Assembly (NCBI RefSeq): GCF_002067135.1
Contig: NZ_CP020105.1
Coordinates: 1,488,001 to 1,552,000, forward strand
Reading direction: 5' to 3'
Source of the DNA: Spirosoma rigui
GTDB lineage: Bacteria > Bacteroidota > Bacteroidia > Cytophagales > Spirosomataceae
DNA: 64,000 bases
Of this stretch, positions 17,614 through 26,150 are shown piece by piece (position 1 is the first letter of the stretch; every line of letters begins with the position of its first letter). The position numbers were made by a program, and so were the translations under genes. Below the pieces are notes generated by a model. It saw nothing but the letters and a program-made list of their open reading frames with translations. It did no database searches and was not told where the DNA came from.

Positions 17614-18573
17614 ATGTCTCACTCATCAGTCACTCGTCGCCAGTTACTGGCAACTCTGGCGGCCACTGCGGGCGCGTCGGTTCTTCCTAATGCAACCCAG
17701 GCGGCCGTGACCGCGCCGAGCCATGCGCCACAGGCCAGCCAGCCATTTACGATCTGTCTGAACATGAGCACTATCCGGGGCCAGAAACTGGGCTTCGCGA
17801 AAGAGTTGGAAACAGCCTCGAAAGGAGGGTTTCGATCGGTCGAGATCTGGATCGACTCCATCCAGGAATACCTGAAAACGCACTCAACTGCCGACGTTCG
17901 CAAACTACTTGGCGACCTGGGTATAACGGTAGAGAACGCCATTGGTTTCGCGCCCTGGATTATCGACGATGACGCAGCCCGTCAGAAAGGAACCGATCAA
18001 CTCAAGCGCGAAATGGAAATGCTGGCTGAGGTAGGCTGTATGCGTGTGGCCACTCCACCCATTGGAGCGCAAACAGCCAAAGACCCGATCATCGATCTGC
18101 GCAAAGCCGCCGAGCGATACCGGGCTATTCTCGACATCAGCGACCAGACCAAAGTTATCCCGCAACTGGAACTGTGGGGCTTCTCCAAAAACCTCAACAA
18201 ACTGAGCGAGGTTATGTACGTAGCCACCGAAAGCGGCCATCCGTCGGCGCGGCTGCTGCTGGACATCTACCACCTCTATAAAGGCGGTACATCGCAGGCC
18301 AGCCTGCCACTCGTGGGCAAACCCGCCATTGAAGTCTTCCACGTCAACGATTATCCATCGACGTTATCCCGCGAGGTGATTGTCGACGCCGACCGGGTGT
18401 TTCCGGGCGATGGCGTAGCGCCCATCCGCGAGACACTCCGGATGATCAAACGCACCGACAAACCTATCGTGCTGTCGCTGGAGGTATTTAACAAGAACTA
18501 CTACGCTCAGGATGCCCTCACCGTAACCAAAACTGCCTTCGCTAAAATGCAGGCGATGGTAAAAGGGGTGTAA
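17614..18573 (+). CDS. Tat-exported sugar phosphate isomerase/epimerase-like TIM barrel
   Basis: 319 residues from the ATG at 17614; a GTG two codons upstream is an alternative. A twin-arginine signal VTRRQLLATLAATAGA opens the protein. The rest matches the xylose isomerase-like TIM barrel (AP endonuclease 2 superfamily): FRSVEIWIDS, LELWGF, LLLDIYHLYKGG, VFHVNDYPS, VLSLEVFN. The Glu, Asp/His and Glu residues at strand ends are those that bind a divalent metal in this family. It probably works in the periplasm on a sugar or cyclitol derivative; the substrate is unknown. It is a single gene. Confidence 0.85.
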   Translation: MSHSSVTRRQLLATLAATAGASVLPNATQAAVTAPSHAPQASQPFTICLNMSTIRGQKLGFAKELETASKGGFRSVEIWIDSIQEYLKTHSTADVRKLLGDLGITVENAIGFAPWIIDDDAARQKGTDQLKREMEMLAEVGCMRVATPPIGAQTAKDPIIDLRKAAERYRAILDISDQTKVIPQLELWGFSKNLNKLSEVMYVATESGHPSARLLLDIYHLYKGGTSQASLPLVGKPAIEVFHVNDYPSTLSREVIVDADRVFPGDGVAPIRETLRMIKRTDKPIVLSLEVFNKNYYAQDALTVTKTAFAKMQAMVKGV

Positions 18574-18590
18574 GAGCAGAATACCAAACG

Positions 18591-19730
18591 TTATTCTTTA
18601 TCAGCCCGGCGGTCGGCGCGGATTTCCGGAATTGTGTCGGAATCAATCAGGCCCATCGAGGCTGCGTGTTCGGCAGCGGCTACGGTGTCTTCCACCAGCA
18701 ACATGGGTACGTGATGACTCTCGGCCGTCCGGATCAGTTCCCGGATGGATGCATCGCGGGTTTCGGGCGTCACATCACGGATGTAGATCGCCTTGATCCG
18801 ACCGGGGTTATCCCGCACCACCTGCGTATAAATCTCGGGGTCCTGCTGCCCACTGTCGCCGATGAGTACAAAGGGTAGTTGCGGATTTACGTCCAGCACT
18901 TTCCGGATCATAGACAGCTTGTGGGTGTGGTGCGAATCGGACGACAGCAGCGACGGGTCGAAGCCCAGATCCCGGAGCAGAATAGGGCCTTTTGGAATAC
19001 CCTGAATCCGGAAAAAATCAATCAGCAGATCATATAGGTTCCAGGGGCTGCTCGATACGTAGTAAATCGGGTTGAACAGCGTTGTAACCGGCCCGCTTTG
19101 GAGCGCCCGGTAAAAAGCGGCCACGCCCGCAAAGGGCAGCCGGGTATAGGCGTTGCCCAGAAACGTAAGCCGGGCCGTCTGGAGCAAACTCGTAGCTCCG
19201 GTCACCAGCACGGTATCGTCGATATCAGAGATAACCCCGAACTGGCTGAATAGGGGTGATATCATCATGTAGCCATCTTTCTCAACCGGCTCCCCCGTTG
19301 CAGGTTGTACGATGCCGTCGAGCGCGTATCGGACCGGAAACCAGACCCGGCCTGGATTGTCGGAGAGCACGTCGTTGGGCGGATTGATAGTTACTTCAAA
19401 GTAGCCTTCCTCGTCGGTTGTGGTGGTGTGCGATTGCCCGAACGCTTCAACCCGTACCGTGATGCCCGGCACTTCGTCACTTTCGAAGCGCTGGTACGTA
19501 GCCAGCAGGTTTTGCCAGAACCGGTCGTTGTCGGATGGCGTGCTCAGGTCGCGCTCGCGCAGAACCCGGCCTTTGAGCCAGACGGCCGAGGGTGACCCAA
19601 AACCGCGGTAATACACAATTTTGTAGGGTTTGTTGGCGTCGAGTCGCCCGAACAACCGGTTTTTAAGTCGGTCAAATTGGACTTCAGCGCCAGCCGCGCT
19701 GTTCAACAAAAACTCTTTCCAGGTGCTCAT
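18591..19730 (-). CDS. App1-family phosphatase (DUF2183)
   Basis: 379 residues. The catalytic HAD-like motif SDIDDTVL is present, followed by YYVSSSPWNLYDLL and FVLIGDSGQQDPEIY, all marks of the App1/DUF2183 phosphatidate phosphatase family. The N-terminal 130 residues form a beta-rich domain with VTVRVEAFGQSH. In yeast App1 removes phosphate from phosphatidate; bacterial substrates are not established. Its start codon overlaps the stop of the upstream TIGR04282 gene (ATGA), implying translational coupling. Confidence 0.85.
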   Translation of the reverse strand: MSTWKEFLLNSAAGAEVQFDRLKNRLFGRLDANKPYKIVYYRGFGSPSAVWLKGRVLRERDLSTPSDNDRFWQNLLATYQRFESDEVPGITVRVEAFGQSHTTTTDEEGYFEVTINPPNDVLSDNPGRVWFPVRYALDGIVQPATGEPVEKDGYMMISPLFSQFGVISDIDDTVLVTGATSLLQTARLTFLGNAYTRLPFAGVAAFYRALQSGPVTTLFNPIYYVSSSPWNLYDLLIDFFRIQGIPKGPILLRDLGFDPSLLSSDSHHTHKLSMIRKVLDVNPQLPFVLIGDSGQQDPEIYTQVVRDNPGRIKAIYIRDVTPETRDASIRELIRTAESHHVPMLLVEDTVAAAEHAASMGLIDSDTIPEIRADRRADKE

Positions 19731-20311
19731 TTTAGTGCGTTTTCATAATCGGCCCATTCATCGATGTCGGTCAGTTCGTCCAGCTGGCAAACCGTTAGCC
19801 CGTTTACCCGAATCGCTTGTTCGGTTTGCTGGCGCAGGTCAGGCTGGCTCCACGGCATACCGTCGAACAGGGCGGGGTGAAGTTTTTTCATGGCGAGCAG
19901 GTAATACCCCCCATCCGTGGCCGGGCCAATAACGACATCGGCTTCGTCCAGGGAGGCAAATGCGGTTTCGATATGGCGGGCGGTAATCGACAGGCAGTCA
20001 CTGCCAATGATCGCGACGCGGTCGGCCCCGTGTTCAAACTGCTCCCGAAAGGACTCCTGCATCCGTTGCCCCAGGTTGCCATCTACCTGAAGCCGTTTTT
20101 CGCAGCCGTTCCAGCCATCGTCCTCATTAATAAAATCACCGTAATACACCACCCGGCGGCAGCGCAGCTGCTGCGTAATTGCCTGCGTATGCCGAAGCAG
20201 ATGCTGGTAAACCGCCACCGCCCGTTCGTTGCCAACAGTGCGGGCAATCCGGGTTTTGACCGTGCCGGGAATAGGGTTTTTAACGAAGATGATGAGCGTA
20301 CTTTCGGCCAT
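19727..20311 (-). CDS. TIGR04282-family glycosyltransferase-like protein (DUF2064)
   Basis: About 194 residues from the ATG at 20311. The GT-A nucleotide-binding start LIIFVKNPIPGTVKTRIA, the IIGSDCLSI segment and GPATDGGYYLLAMK are diagnostic of the DUF2064/TIGR04282 family. Members are often beside arsenosugar genes (arsS), which are not seen here. A longer reading from 20350 would cover a likely promoter, so the shorter start is preferred. The gene overlaps the App1 gene by four bases. It may transfer a sugar or nucleotide to an unknown acceptor. Confidence 0.85.
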   Translation of the reverse strand: MAESTLIIFVKNPIPGTVKTRIARTVGNERAVAVYQHLLRHTQAITQQLRCRRVVYYGDFINEDDGWNGCEKRLQVDGNLGQRMQESFREQFEHGADRVAIIGSDCLSITARHIETAFASLDEADVVIGPATDGGYYLLAMKKLHPALFDGMPWSQPDLRQQTEQAIRVNGLTVCQLDELTDIDEWADYENALK

Positions 20312-20326
20312 ACGGGGGTTTGTCGG

Positions 20327-20334
20327 TAACTTTG
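20327..20334 (+). promoter_or_regulatory. -7 element TAACTTTG for the RidA gene
   Basis: An exact TAnnTTTG match, about 60 bases before the RidA start and just outside the preferred start of the divergent TIGR04282 gene. No clean -33 TTG is visible at the standard spacing. Confidence 0.4.
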
Positions 20335-20395
20335 CGGAGGCATTTTTCATCGGGTAACGTATTTCGTCGCCCGGAGACTACCAAAATCAGAATCA

Positions 20396-20779
20396 ATGAA
20401 CAAGCAAATTGTTTACACCGAACAGGCTCCTGCGCCCATTGGGCCCTATAGCCAGGCCGTGAAAGTGAACCCATCTACGACGGGCGGTATGGTATTCGTA
20501 TCGGGTCAGGTGGCCATCGACCTGGCCTCGCAGGGTGATATAAAGGCGGAAACGCACGGTGTCATGAAAAATATCGGCGCTATTCTGGAAGCGGCCGGTA
20601 TGGACTATACCAACATTGTCAAGGCCAGCATCTTTGTCAAGGACATGAACAACTTCGCGGCTATAAACGAAGTATACGGTCAGTTTTTCACGAACGAGCC
20701 CCCCGCCCGTGAAACCGTTGAGGTGGCTCGTCTGCCCAAAGATGTCAACGTTGAAATTTCAGTAATCGCTGTTCACTAA
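20396..20779 (+). CDS. RidA-family enamine/imine deaminase
   Basis: 127 residues. Characteristic YjgF/RidA pieces: APAPIGPYSQAVKV at the start, VFVSGQVAID, and NEPPARETVEVARLPKDVNVEISVIA with the conserved Arg that binds the substrate carboxylate. It hydrolyses reactive 2-aminoacrylate and related imines from PLP enzymes. It is a cytosolic homotrimer in known relatives. A purine/pyrimidine-rich hairpin separates it from gltX. Confidence 0.93.
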   Translation: MNKQIVYTEQAPAPIGPYSQAVKVNPSTTGGMVFVSGQVAIDLASQGDIKAETHGVMKNIGAILEAAGMDYTNIVKASIFVKDMNNFAAINEVYGQFFTNEPPARETVEVARLPKDVNVEISVIAVH

Positions 20780-20781
20780 AG

Positions 20782-20873
20782 AAAAAGCAGGAGAGGGAGG
20801 AGAGAAGATAGAAGGGAGTGCAACACGGTTTCCTTCTCTCCCTTTCTTCCCTCCCCCCTCTGTTCTCCCCTTT
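20782..20873. repeat. Purine-rich/pyrimidine-rich hairpin before gltX
   Basis: The left part is almost pure A/G and the right part almost pure C/T, giving an imperfect long stem that ends three bases before the gltX ATG. The same design occurs between dnaN and the MFS gene (58713-58786). It may terminate RidA transcription while leaving gltX with a pyrimidine-rich leader. Confidence 0.5.
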
Positions 20874-20875
20874 TT

Positions 20876-22408
20876 ATGTCAAGACCCGTTCGCGTTCGGT
20901 TCGCGCCCAGCCCCACCGGCCCGCTCCACATTGGTGGCGTGCGTACTGCACTCTATAATTACCTGTTTGCCCGCAAAATGGGCGGCAAAATGCTCCTGCG
21001 GATCGAAGATACCGACCAGAACCGCTTTGTGCCGGGGGCCGAGGAATATATTATCGAAGCGCTCAAGTGGGCCGGTATCGAAATCGATGAGGGGCAGAGC
21101 GTAGGTGGACCCCACGCGCCCTACCGCCAGTCGGAGCGCCGGGCTATCTACCAGCAGGAGGCCCAGCGCCTTGTCGACGAAGGCAAAGCATATTATGCCT
21201 TCGATACGGCCGAGGAACTGGACGCCATGCGGCAGCGACTCGAAGCAGCCAACGCGCCGGCGGCTCAGTACAACTCCATTACCCGGATGCAGATGCGCAA
21301 CTCGCTGACCATGAGAGCCGACGAGGTGAAGGCGCGCATGGATGCCGGCGATCCGTTTGTGATCCGGCTGAAGACGCCCCGTAAGGAAGAAGTACGGCTG
21401 AACGATCTGATCCGTGGCTGGGTGAATGTTCATTCGTCGGCCATCGACGATAAAGTCCTGCTGAAATCGGATGGATTGCCAACCTACCACCTGGCCAACA
21501 TCGTAGACGATCACATGATGGAGATCACCCACGTCATTCGGGGTGAGGAGTGGCTGCCGTCGGCACCGCTGCACGTATTGCTCTACCGCTACCTGGGCTG
21601 GGAAGATACCATGCCCCAGTTTGCGCACCTGCCGTTGTTGCTGAAGCCCGAAGGCAATGGGAAGCTTAGCAAGCGCGACGCCGATCTGGGTGGATTCCCT
21701 ATTTTCCCGCTCCAGTGGACAGACCCCGTTACGGGTGTTGTGGCCAAAGGCTTCCGCGAAGACGGCTACCTGCCCGAAGCTACCATTAACTTCCTCGCCT
21801 TGCTGGGCTGGAATCCCGGTACCGAGCAGGAACTATTCACGATGGACGAGCTGATTGCCAGTTTTGACCTGACCCAGGTACACAAAGCCGGCGCCCGCTT
21901 CGACATTCAGAAAGCGCAGTGGTTCAACCACCAGTACATTCGCCTGCGGCCCGATGCCGAGCTGGCACCCGCCGTTCAGCAGTCGGCCGAGGCCGCTGGT
22001 TTTGAGTGCCCGCCCGCCAAAGCGGAGAAAATTGTGGCTTTGCTGAAAGGCCGGGTCAACTTCGCCCACGAGATCTTTACCGAAGCCGCTACGATCTTCA
22101 ATGCGCCAACGTCCTTTGACGAAGCCATTGCAACGGCCAAGTGGAACGACGATGCGGTGAAGGCGGTAACGGCTTTCCGCGATGCGTTGCAGGCCTACGA
22201 TGGCCCGTTTATGGCCGATGATATCAAGCATACGCTGGGCGATGCCATGACGCAGGCGGGTATCAAACAGGGCAAGATCATGCAGGCCATGCGTCTGGCG
22301 CTGACCGGGACCGGCGCTGGTCCCGACCTGATGCTGTCGATGGAGATTATTGGGAAAGAAGCCACGATTCAGCGACTCGAAACCGCGCTGACAACGTTGG
22401 CGAAATAA
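20876..22408 (+). CDS. gltX: Glutamyl-tRNA synthetase
   Basis: A 510-residue class I synthetase. The HIGH-like signature PSPTGPLHIGG lies near residue 11 and the KMSKS-like KLSKRD near 260. A C-terminal helical anticodon-binding half follows. It charges tRNA-Glu with glutamate in the cytoplasm. Length and order match bacterial GltX. The start at 20876 sits right at the signature's usual offset. Confidence 0.97.
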   Translation: MSRPVRVRFAPSPTGPLHIGGVRTALYNYLFARKMGGKMLLRIEDTDQNRFVPGAEEYIIEALKWAGIEIDEGQSVGGPHAPYRQSERRAIYQQEAQRLVDEGKAYYAFDTAEELDAMRQRLEAANAPAAQYNSITRMQMRNSLTMRADEVKARMDAGDPFVIRLKTPRKEEVRLNDLIRGWVNVHSSAIDDKVLLKSDGLPTYHLANIVDDHMMEITHVIRGEEWLPSAPLHVLLYRYLGWEDTMPQFAHLPLLLKPEGNGKLSKRDADLGGFPIFPLQWTDPVTGVVAKGFREDGYLPEATINFLALLGWNPGTEQELFTMDELIASFDLTQVHKAGARFDIQKAQWFNHQYIRLRPDAELAPAVQQSAEAAGFECPPAKAEKIVALLKGRVNFAHEIFTEAATIFNAPTSFDEAIATAKWNDDAVKAVTAFRDALQAYDGPFMADDIKHTLGDAMTQAGIKQGKIMQAMRLALTGTGAGPDLMLSMEIIGKEATIQRLETALTTLAK

Positions 22409-22411
22409 GCT

Positions 22412-22485
22412 TTTTTGTCATTCCGACGAAGGAGGAATCTTAACGGTTAGGATAACGCACGACTCCTTCGTCGGGATGACAAAAA
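22412..22485. terminator. Hairpin after gltX, REP-like
   Basis: Arms 22412-22434 and 22463-22485 pair over 23 bases with one wobble and are flanked by T and A runs, so it can terminate in both directions. From memory, palindromes with GTCATTCCGACGAAGGAG are common between genes in Cytophagales; I could not verify this. Confidence 0.75.
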
Positions 22486-22713
22486 TTCACGCCATAACAG
22501 ACTCTTCGTCAGGAATGTGACGAAACATGTTACTGGCTGGAGTTGTTACAAGCCACAGGTGATCTGGACGAAACAGTTCGCTGCTACTTAAGCCGACGCT
22601 GACGTATTACTTAAAAGTATACAGCGCATCATGCTGATTAAAAAGCAAAATCGCGGTTAACTCTGGATATATCATGCGTTCTATATCCTACATCCTATAT
22701 CTATCAGTAGCCC

Positions 22714-23019
22714 ATGGCGAAGAAGAAAACAAACTCCGACGAAAACGAAAAACCCCGCGTTCATAAAGAACTCGAAGGATTCGATATTCAAATCAACTCG
22801 TTTGGCGAAATCACGACCAGTTTCGATATCGACAAAATCAACCAGTTTCTGAACAAGACGGTTGATGACAAAAAACTGCGTCATCGCACGGATCTTAATC
22901 TGAAAGGCGATGCTGCACCGGACGACACTCTCGCCGACGATGCGGACGCCAAAGACGAGGAGGACGATGAACTGAACCTGGACGATGATATTGACCTGGA
23001 CGAAAAACCAAAACGGTAA
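22714..23019 (+). CDS. Conserved small acidic hypothetical protein
   Basis: 101 residues. A basic start (MAKKK), a short ordered part with LEGFDIQINSFGEITTSFDIDKINQFLN, and a very acidic C-terminal third (DEEDDELNLDDD). No known domain. The pattern of a short folded segment plus an acidic tail resembles small proteins kept across Cytophagales, but this is an impression. It is transcribed alone, ending in a good terminator. Confidence 0.7.
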   Translation: MAKKKTNSDENEKPRVHKELEGFDIQINSFGEITTSFDIDKINQFLNKTVDDKKLRHRTDLNLKGDAAPDDTLADDADAKDEEDDELNLDDDIDLDEKPKR

Positions 23020-23037
23020 GTAGCGGGACCGTTCCCC

Positions 23038-23075
23038 AAGCCCAACCTGTCAAAACGGCCGGTTGGGCTTTTTTT
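23038..23075 (+). terminator. Intrinsic terminator
   Basis: Stem AAGCCCAACC (23038-23047) with GGTTGGGCTT (23061-23070), then a T-run to 23075. It ends the small acidic protein gene. Confidence 0.88.
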
Positions 23076-23165
23076 GTGCCGTTTGTCCGAAAAAGGCGCG
23101 GCCTGAATCAGCATATTCTGTAGTTTCGACGCAAATAAACAGCTAGTAAAACCCGAGACTCAATC

Positions 23166-23942
23166 ATGTATTCTCACGAAATTGACTACAAAATCATTGG
23201 CGAAGACATTCAGATCGTCGAAATCGAACTTGACCCTAACGAAACCGTCATTGCCGAAGCAGGCTCCATGCTGTACATGGAAGATGGTATCCAGTTTGAA
23301 ACCAAAATGGGCGACGGCTCCCAGCCCGATCAGGGGTTTCTGGGGAAGCTATTACAGGCCGGCTCACGGGTGATCATGGGTGAATCGCTGTTCATGACCC
23401 ACTTCACCAACCGGGGTAGCGGCAAGCGCAAGGTAACGTTCTCGGCACCGTATCCCGGTACTGTCATGCCCATCAATCTGTCGGGTATTTACGGCAACAC
23501 CCTGATCGTGCAGAAAGATGCATTCCTGTGTGCAGCCCTCGGCACGAAAATGAGCATTCATTTCAACCAGAAAATGGGCGCGGGCTTCTTCGGGGGTGAA
23601 GGTTTCATTCTGCAGAAGATCCAGGGCGACGGTATGGCCTTTATTCACGCCGGTGGGGTAGTCATAGAGCGGACGCTGAACAACGAAATGATCCGGGTTG
23701 ATACGGGTTGTGTCGTTGGTTTCGAGCCCAGCGTCAACTTCGACATTCAGCGGGCCGGCGGGCTGCGGAGTATGGTATTCGGGGGCGAAGGCCTGTTCCT
23801 GGCTACGCTGCGCGGATCGGGCAAGGTATGGATTCAGAGCATGCCGATCTCCAAACTCGTTCAGCGGCTGTCGCCGGGTGGTGGCCAGGCCAACAAAGAA
23901 AGTGGCTCTGTACTAGGCCAACTGGGTGGGCTGCTAGACTAA
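23166..23942 (+). CDS. AIM24/TIGR00266-family protein
   Basis: 258 residues of the AIM24 beta-helical family: [28 protein letters not shown], GYxG-like segments and the Gly-rich [19 protein letters not shown]. The function in bacteria is not established; the yeast namesake is mitochondrial. No signal peptide, so cytoplasmic. It precedes a small conserved protein by 94 bases with its own -7 element. Confidence 0.88.
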   Translation: MYSHEIDYKIIGEDIQIVEIELDPNETVIAEAGSMLYMEDGIQFETKMGDGSQPDQGFLGKLLQAGSRVIMGESLFMTHFTNRGSGKRKVTFSAPYPGTVMPINLSGIYGNTLIVQKDAFLCAALGTKMSIHFNQKMGAGFFGGEGFILQKIQGDGMAFIHAGGVVIERTLNNEMIRVDTGCVVGFEPSVNFDIQRAGGLRSMVFGGEGLFLATLRGSGKVWIQSMPISKLVQRLSPGGGQANKESGSVLGQLGGLLD

Positions 23943-23982
23943 GTTTACGGCCGGACGTAGCAGATTTGACCCGGAGATCGGA

Positions 23983-23990
23983 TACTTTTG
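23983..23990 (+). promoter_or_regulatory. -7 element TACTTTTG
   Basis: An exact TAnnTTTG match about 46 bases before the small gene at 24037. A TTTG lies 14 bases upstream, shorter than the usual spacing. Confidence 0.4.
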
Positions 23991-24036
23991 TCTGAAATTT
24001 TGTTAACCGATAGAATCAGCTAAAACGCAGACATAG

Positions 24037-24333
24037 ATGAGTATGGAGATCATTTGCACAAACGACAAATTTCCGGCACCAGTGCTGGCCTTTTACGCGG
24101 AGTTTGGCATTCAGACCCCCAAGCAGGACCAGCTCTATACCGTTCGGCAGGTGAAACGCCACACAACGGGCGAAACCGGGGTGCTGCTCAACGAAATTCA
24201 AAACCCCGACGTGCCGGTGAAACATCCGGTCATGGGCGAAGTCTGGTTTGAGCCAACGTTCAACATCAACCGCTTTGCTACACTGATGGGCCAACCGGTT
24301 CGTCAGGAAGAACTGGAAGATGTAAACGTGTAA
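24037..24333 (+). CDS. Conserved hypothetical protein, 98 residues
   Basis: Contains EIICTNDKFPAPVLAFYAEFGIQTPKQ-type and NPDVPVKHPVMGEVWF segments with a compact mixed alpha/beta look. It has no signal or membrane segment. No family with a known role is recognised. The start may be either of two close Mets (M1 or M3). It ends in a strong terminator, so it is an independent small gene. Confidence 0.75.
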   Translation: MSMEIICTNDKFPAPVLAFYAEFGIQTPKQDQLYTVRQVKRHTTGETGVLLNEIQNPDVPVKHPVMGEVWFEPTFNINRFATLMGQPVRQEELEDVNV

Positions 24334-24369
24334 GCCAATTTATGCCGGCCAGTCCACATGGCCGACGCT

Positions 24370-24404
24370 AAAAAGTCACTCCAAATGATTGGAGTGACTT
24401 TTTT
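24370..24404 (+). terminator. Intrinsic terminator
   Basis: Perfect 15-base stem (24370-24384 with 24389-24403), loop ATGA, then T-rich sequence. A strong terminator after the 98-residue protein gene. Confidence 0.92.
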
Positions 24405-24455
24405 CTTTTCATACATTTCTAAAATATGAACAATCAAACATAATATTGAAAACGT

Positions 24456-25217
24456 ATGAAAAACAGCCGTACAATCATCAGTTTGTTGGTCATGCTGACA
24501 GCGTCCACGGCTTGGGCGCAGGACACGACGAGCCGGTCGGTAACCGGCCTCCGGTTCAGCCTGGAAGCGGGCTTACAGGAGAACAAAAGTCTGACTATCA
24601 TCCAGCAGCAGCTCAGACAGGCTAACGTCGACGCCAGCGCTATCGGTAACGTAGCGGGCAACATTGTACTCTCATTCGTACGAGACAAGCCTAGGCACGT
24701 TTCTGAAACGCGGTTTCTGGGTACGCTGCCCCTTACGGATGGGGTTTCTGCCGGCGCGCCTGTTCGGCGGGCGAGCTTTTACGGACTGGGCTTTGGCTTT
24801 TCGGATATGTACAAACTTGTCGACACGCGCCGGTTCCTGGTAGGCCCCCTGCTGGGTTTCGACTTCATGTGGTATCGTCTGTCGCTCTTGCCTCTGGACC
24901 GTGACAACCTGTCGTTGGCTAACATTGCCAACAACCCGGCTGCTTACAGTACGGTAACCTTCCGGCAGGGGTCGTACATTAATATGCACGTTGCGGTAGC
25001 TGCCGATTACCGGGTGTACTGGTTGAAGAAACTATACAATGAGTTCCGATTTGGTGCTCGTCTGGGCTACCAGCTGCCTGTTCTCCGCAATGGGCCGTGG
25101 CGATTCAACGACGGCAGTCTGGGTGATCTTTCGGCATTCCGGGCAACAATGCCTTATCTGCAACTGGGAATTACGCTGTTGCCGAAGTCAGCCAAAGAAC
25201 GGAGAAGGGGCTTCTAG
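24456..25217 (+). CDS. Outer-membrane beta-barrel-like protein
   Basis: 253 residues. A signal peptide ends at AWAQ (about residue 21). The mature part has alternating hydrophobic strands (GLRFSLEAGLQ, RRASFYGLGFGFS, LVGPLLGFDFMWYRLS, VAADYRVYWLK, NEFRFGARLGYQL) and ends in YLQLGITLLP plus a polar tail. The strand pattern fits a small outer-membrane barrel of the porin-like superfamily. The substrate is unknown. It is convergent with the YitT gene, sharing stop-codon bases. Confidence 0.65.
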   Translation: MKNSRTIISLLVMLTASTAWAQDTTSRSVTGLRFSLEAGLQENKSLTIIQQQLRQANVDASAIGNVAGNIVLSFVRDKPRHVSETRFLGTLPLTDGVSAGAPVRRASFYGLGFGFSDMYKLVDTRRFLVGPLLGFDFMWYRLSLLPLDRDNLSLANIANNPAAYSTVTFRQGSYINMHVAVAADYRVYWLKKLYNEFRFGARLGYQLPVLRNGPWRFNDGSLGDLSAFRATMPYLQLGITLLPKSAKERRRGF

Positions 25218-26083
25218 TGCAGCGGCAGGCTCTTTACTTTACCACCTGATACGTCGTTGATACCGTGCTGGGTGACAAAGGCGTCGGGGTCGATCTCGTT
25301 GATGATCGCTTTCAACCGACCAATTTCGAGTCGTGTGATAACGGTGTAAAGCACATCGTGGGCCTGAATGCGGGCTCCCTGTTTGCCATACCCCTGCTGA
25401 CCGGCAATGACGGTGACGCCCCAGCCCATATCGGTCAGGCGAACCTGAATGGCGGGGTGTTTGGGCGATACGATCATAACGGCGGTGTATTCTTCCAGGC
25501 CGTGCACCAAAAAATCAATCATTTTGGACGCTGCGAAGTAGGTAATGATTGAATACAGAGCCAGCTCGAGGGTCAGGAAAAAGGCAGCCGCGCCGAAAAT
25601 GAACACGTTAAGGAGTAGGATGACATCACTTACTTTCAGCAGGTTGCTACTCCGGCTGATTAGCAGGGCGGCAATCTCGGTTCCATCCAGAACAGCCCCG
25701 CCCCGCATGGCAAGACCGATACCAAGGCCGAGAAAAAAGCCGCCGAAAATGGCTGTCAGCAGTAAGTCGGGGGTAACATCGGGGTAGGGAACGAAGACAA
25801 TGCACAGCGACAGGCCGGCAATGGCCACGGCGCTTTTTAGGGCAAACTGGCCACCAATCTGTCGGTAACCCAGGATAATGAATGGCAGGTTGATGGCGGG
25901 TATCAGCGCGGCCAGGGGCAAGCCGAACAGATCGGCCATGAGCATGGACACCCCCGTTACGCCCCCGTCGATAAAGTGGCTGGAGAGCAGGAACCCCTTC
26001 AGGCCCATGCCCGCGCTGAGGATACCAACAGTGATCAGTACAAAGTTTTTTACGGGTTGAAACCAGGCTGGACGTTGAGACAT
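25214..26083 (-). CDS. YitT-family membrane protein (DUF161 plus DUF2179)
   Basis: 289 residues from the ATG at 26083; the longer frame to 26119 adds a poor N-terminus. Five to six hydrophobic segments (VLITVGILSAGMGLKGFLL, FIDGGVTGVSMLM, GLGIGLAMRGGAVLDGTEI) fit DUF161. A C-terminal DUF2179 domain follows (YTAVMIVSPKHP, VITRLEIGRLKAIINEIDPDAFV). It is a probable membrane transporter of unknown substrate. It is divergent from gldD. Confidence 0.9.
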   Translation of the reverse strand: MSQRPAWFQPVKNFVLITVGILSAGMGLKGFLLSSHFIDGGVTGVSMLMADLFGLPLAALIPAINLPFIILGYRQIGGQFALKSAVAIAGLSLCIVFVPYPDVTPDLLLTAIFGGFFLGLGIGLAMRGGAVLDGTEIAALLISRSSNLLKVSDVILLLNVFIFGAAAFFLTLELALYSIITYFAASKMIDFLVHGLEEYTAVMIVSPKHPAIQVRLTDMGWGVTVIAGQQGYGKQGARIQAHDVLYTVITRLEIGRLKAIINEIDPDAFVTQHGINDVSGGKVKSLPLH

Positions 26084-26150
26084 ACTAAATGGTTTGGTGG
26101 TTAGACTAAGAGAGCACAAAGAATCGTTTACGTAACGTCACGCCTTTTTT

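Noticed and set aside
20782-20873. Simple sequencing or low-complexity artefact at the purine/pyrimidine region before gltX
   Set aside because: The same kind of structure recurs before the MFS gene with a perfect 18-base stem, so a real sequence feature is more likely.
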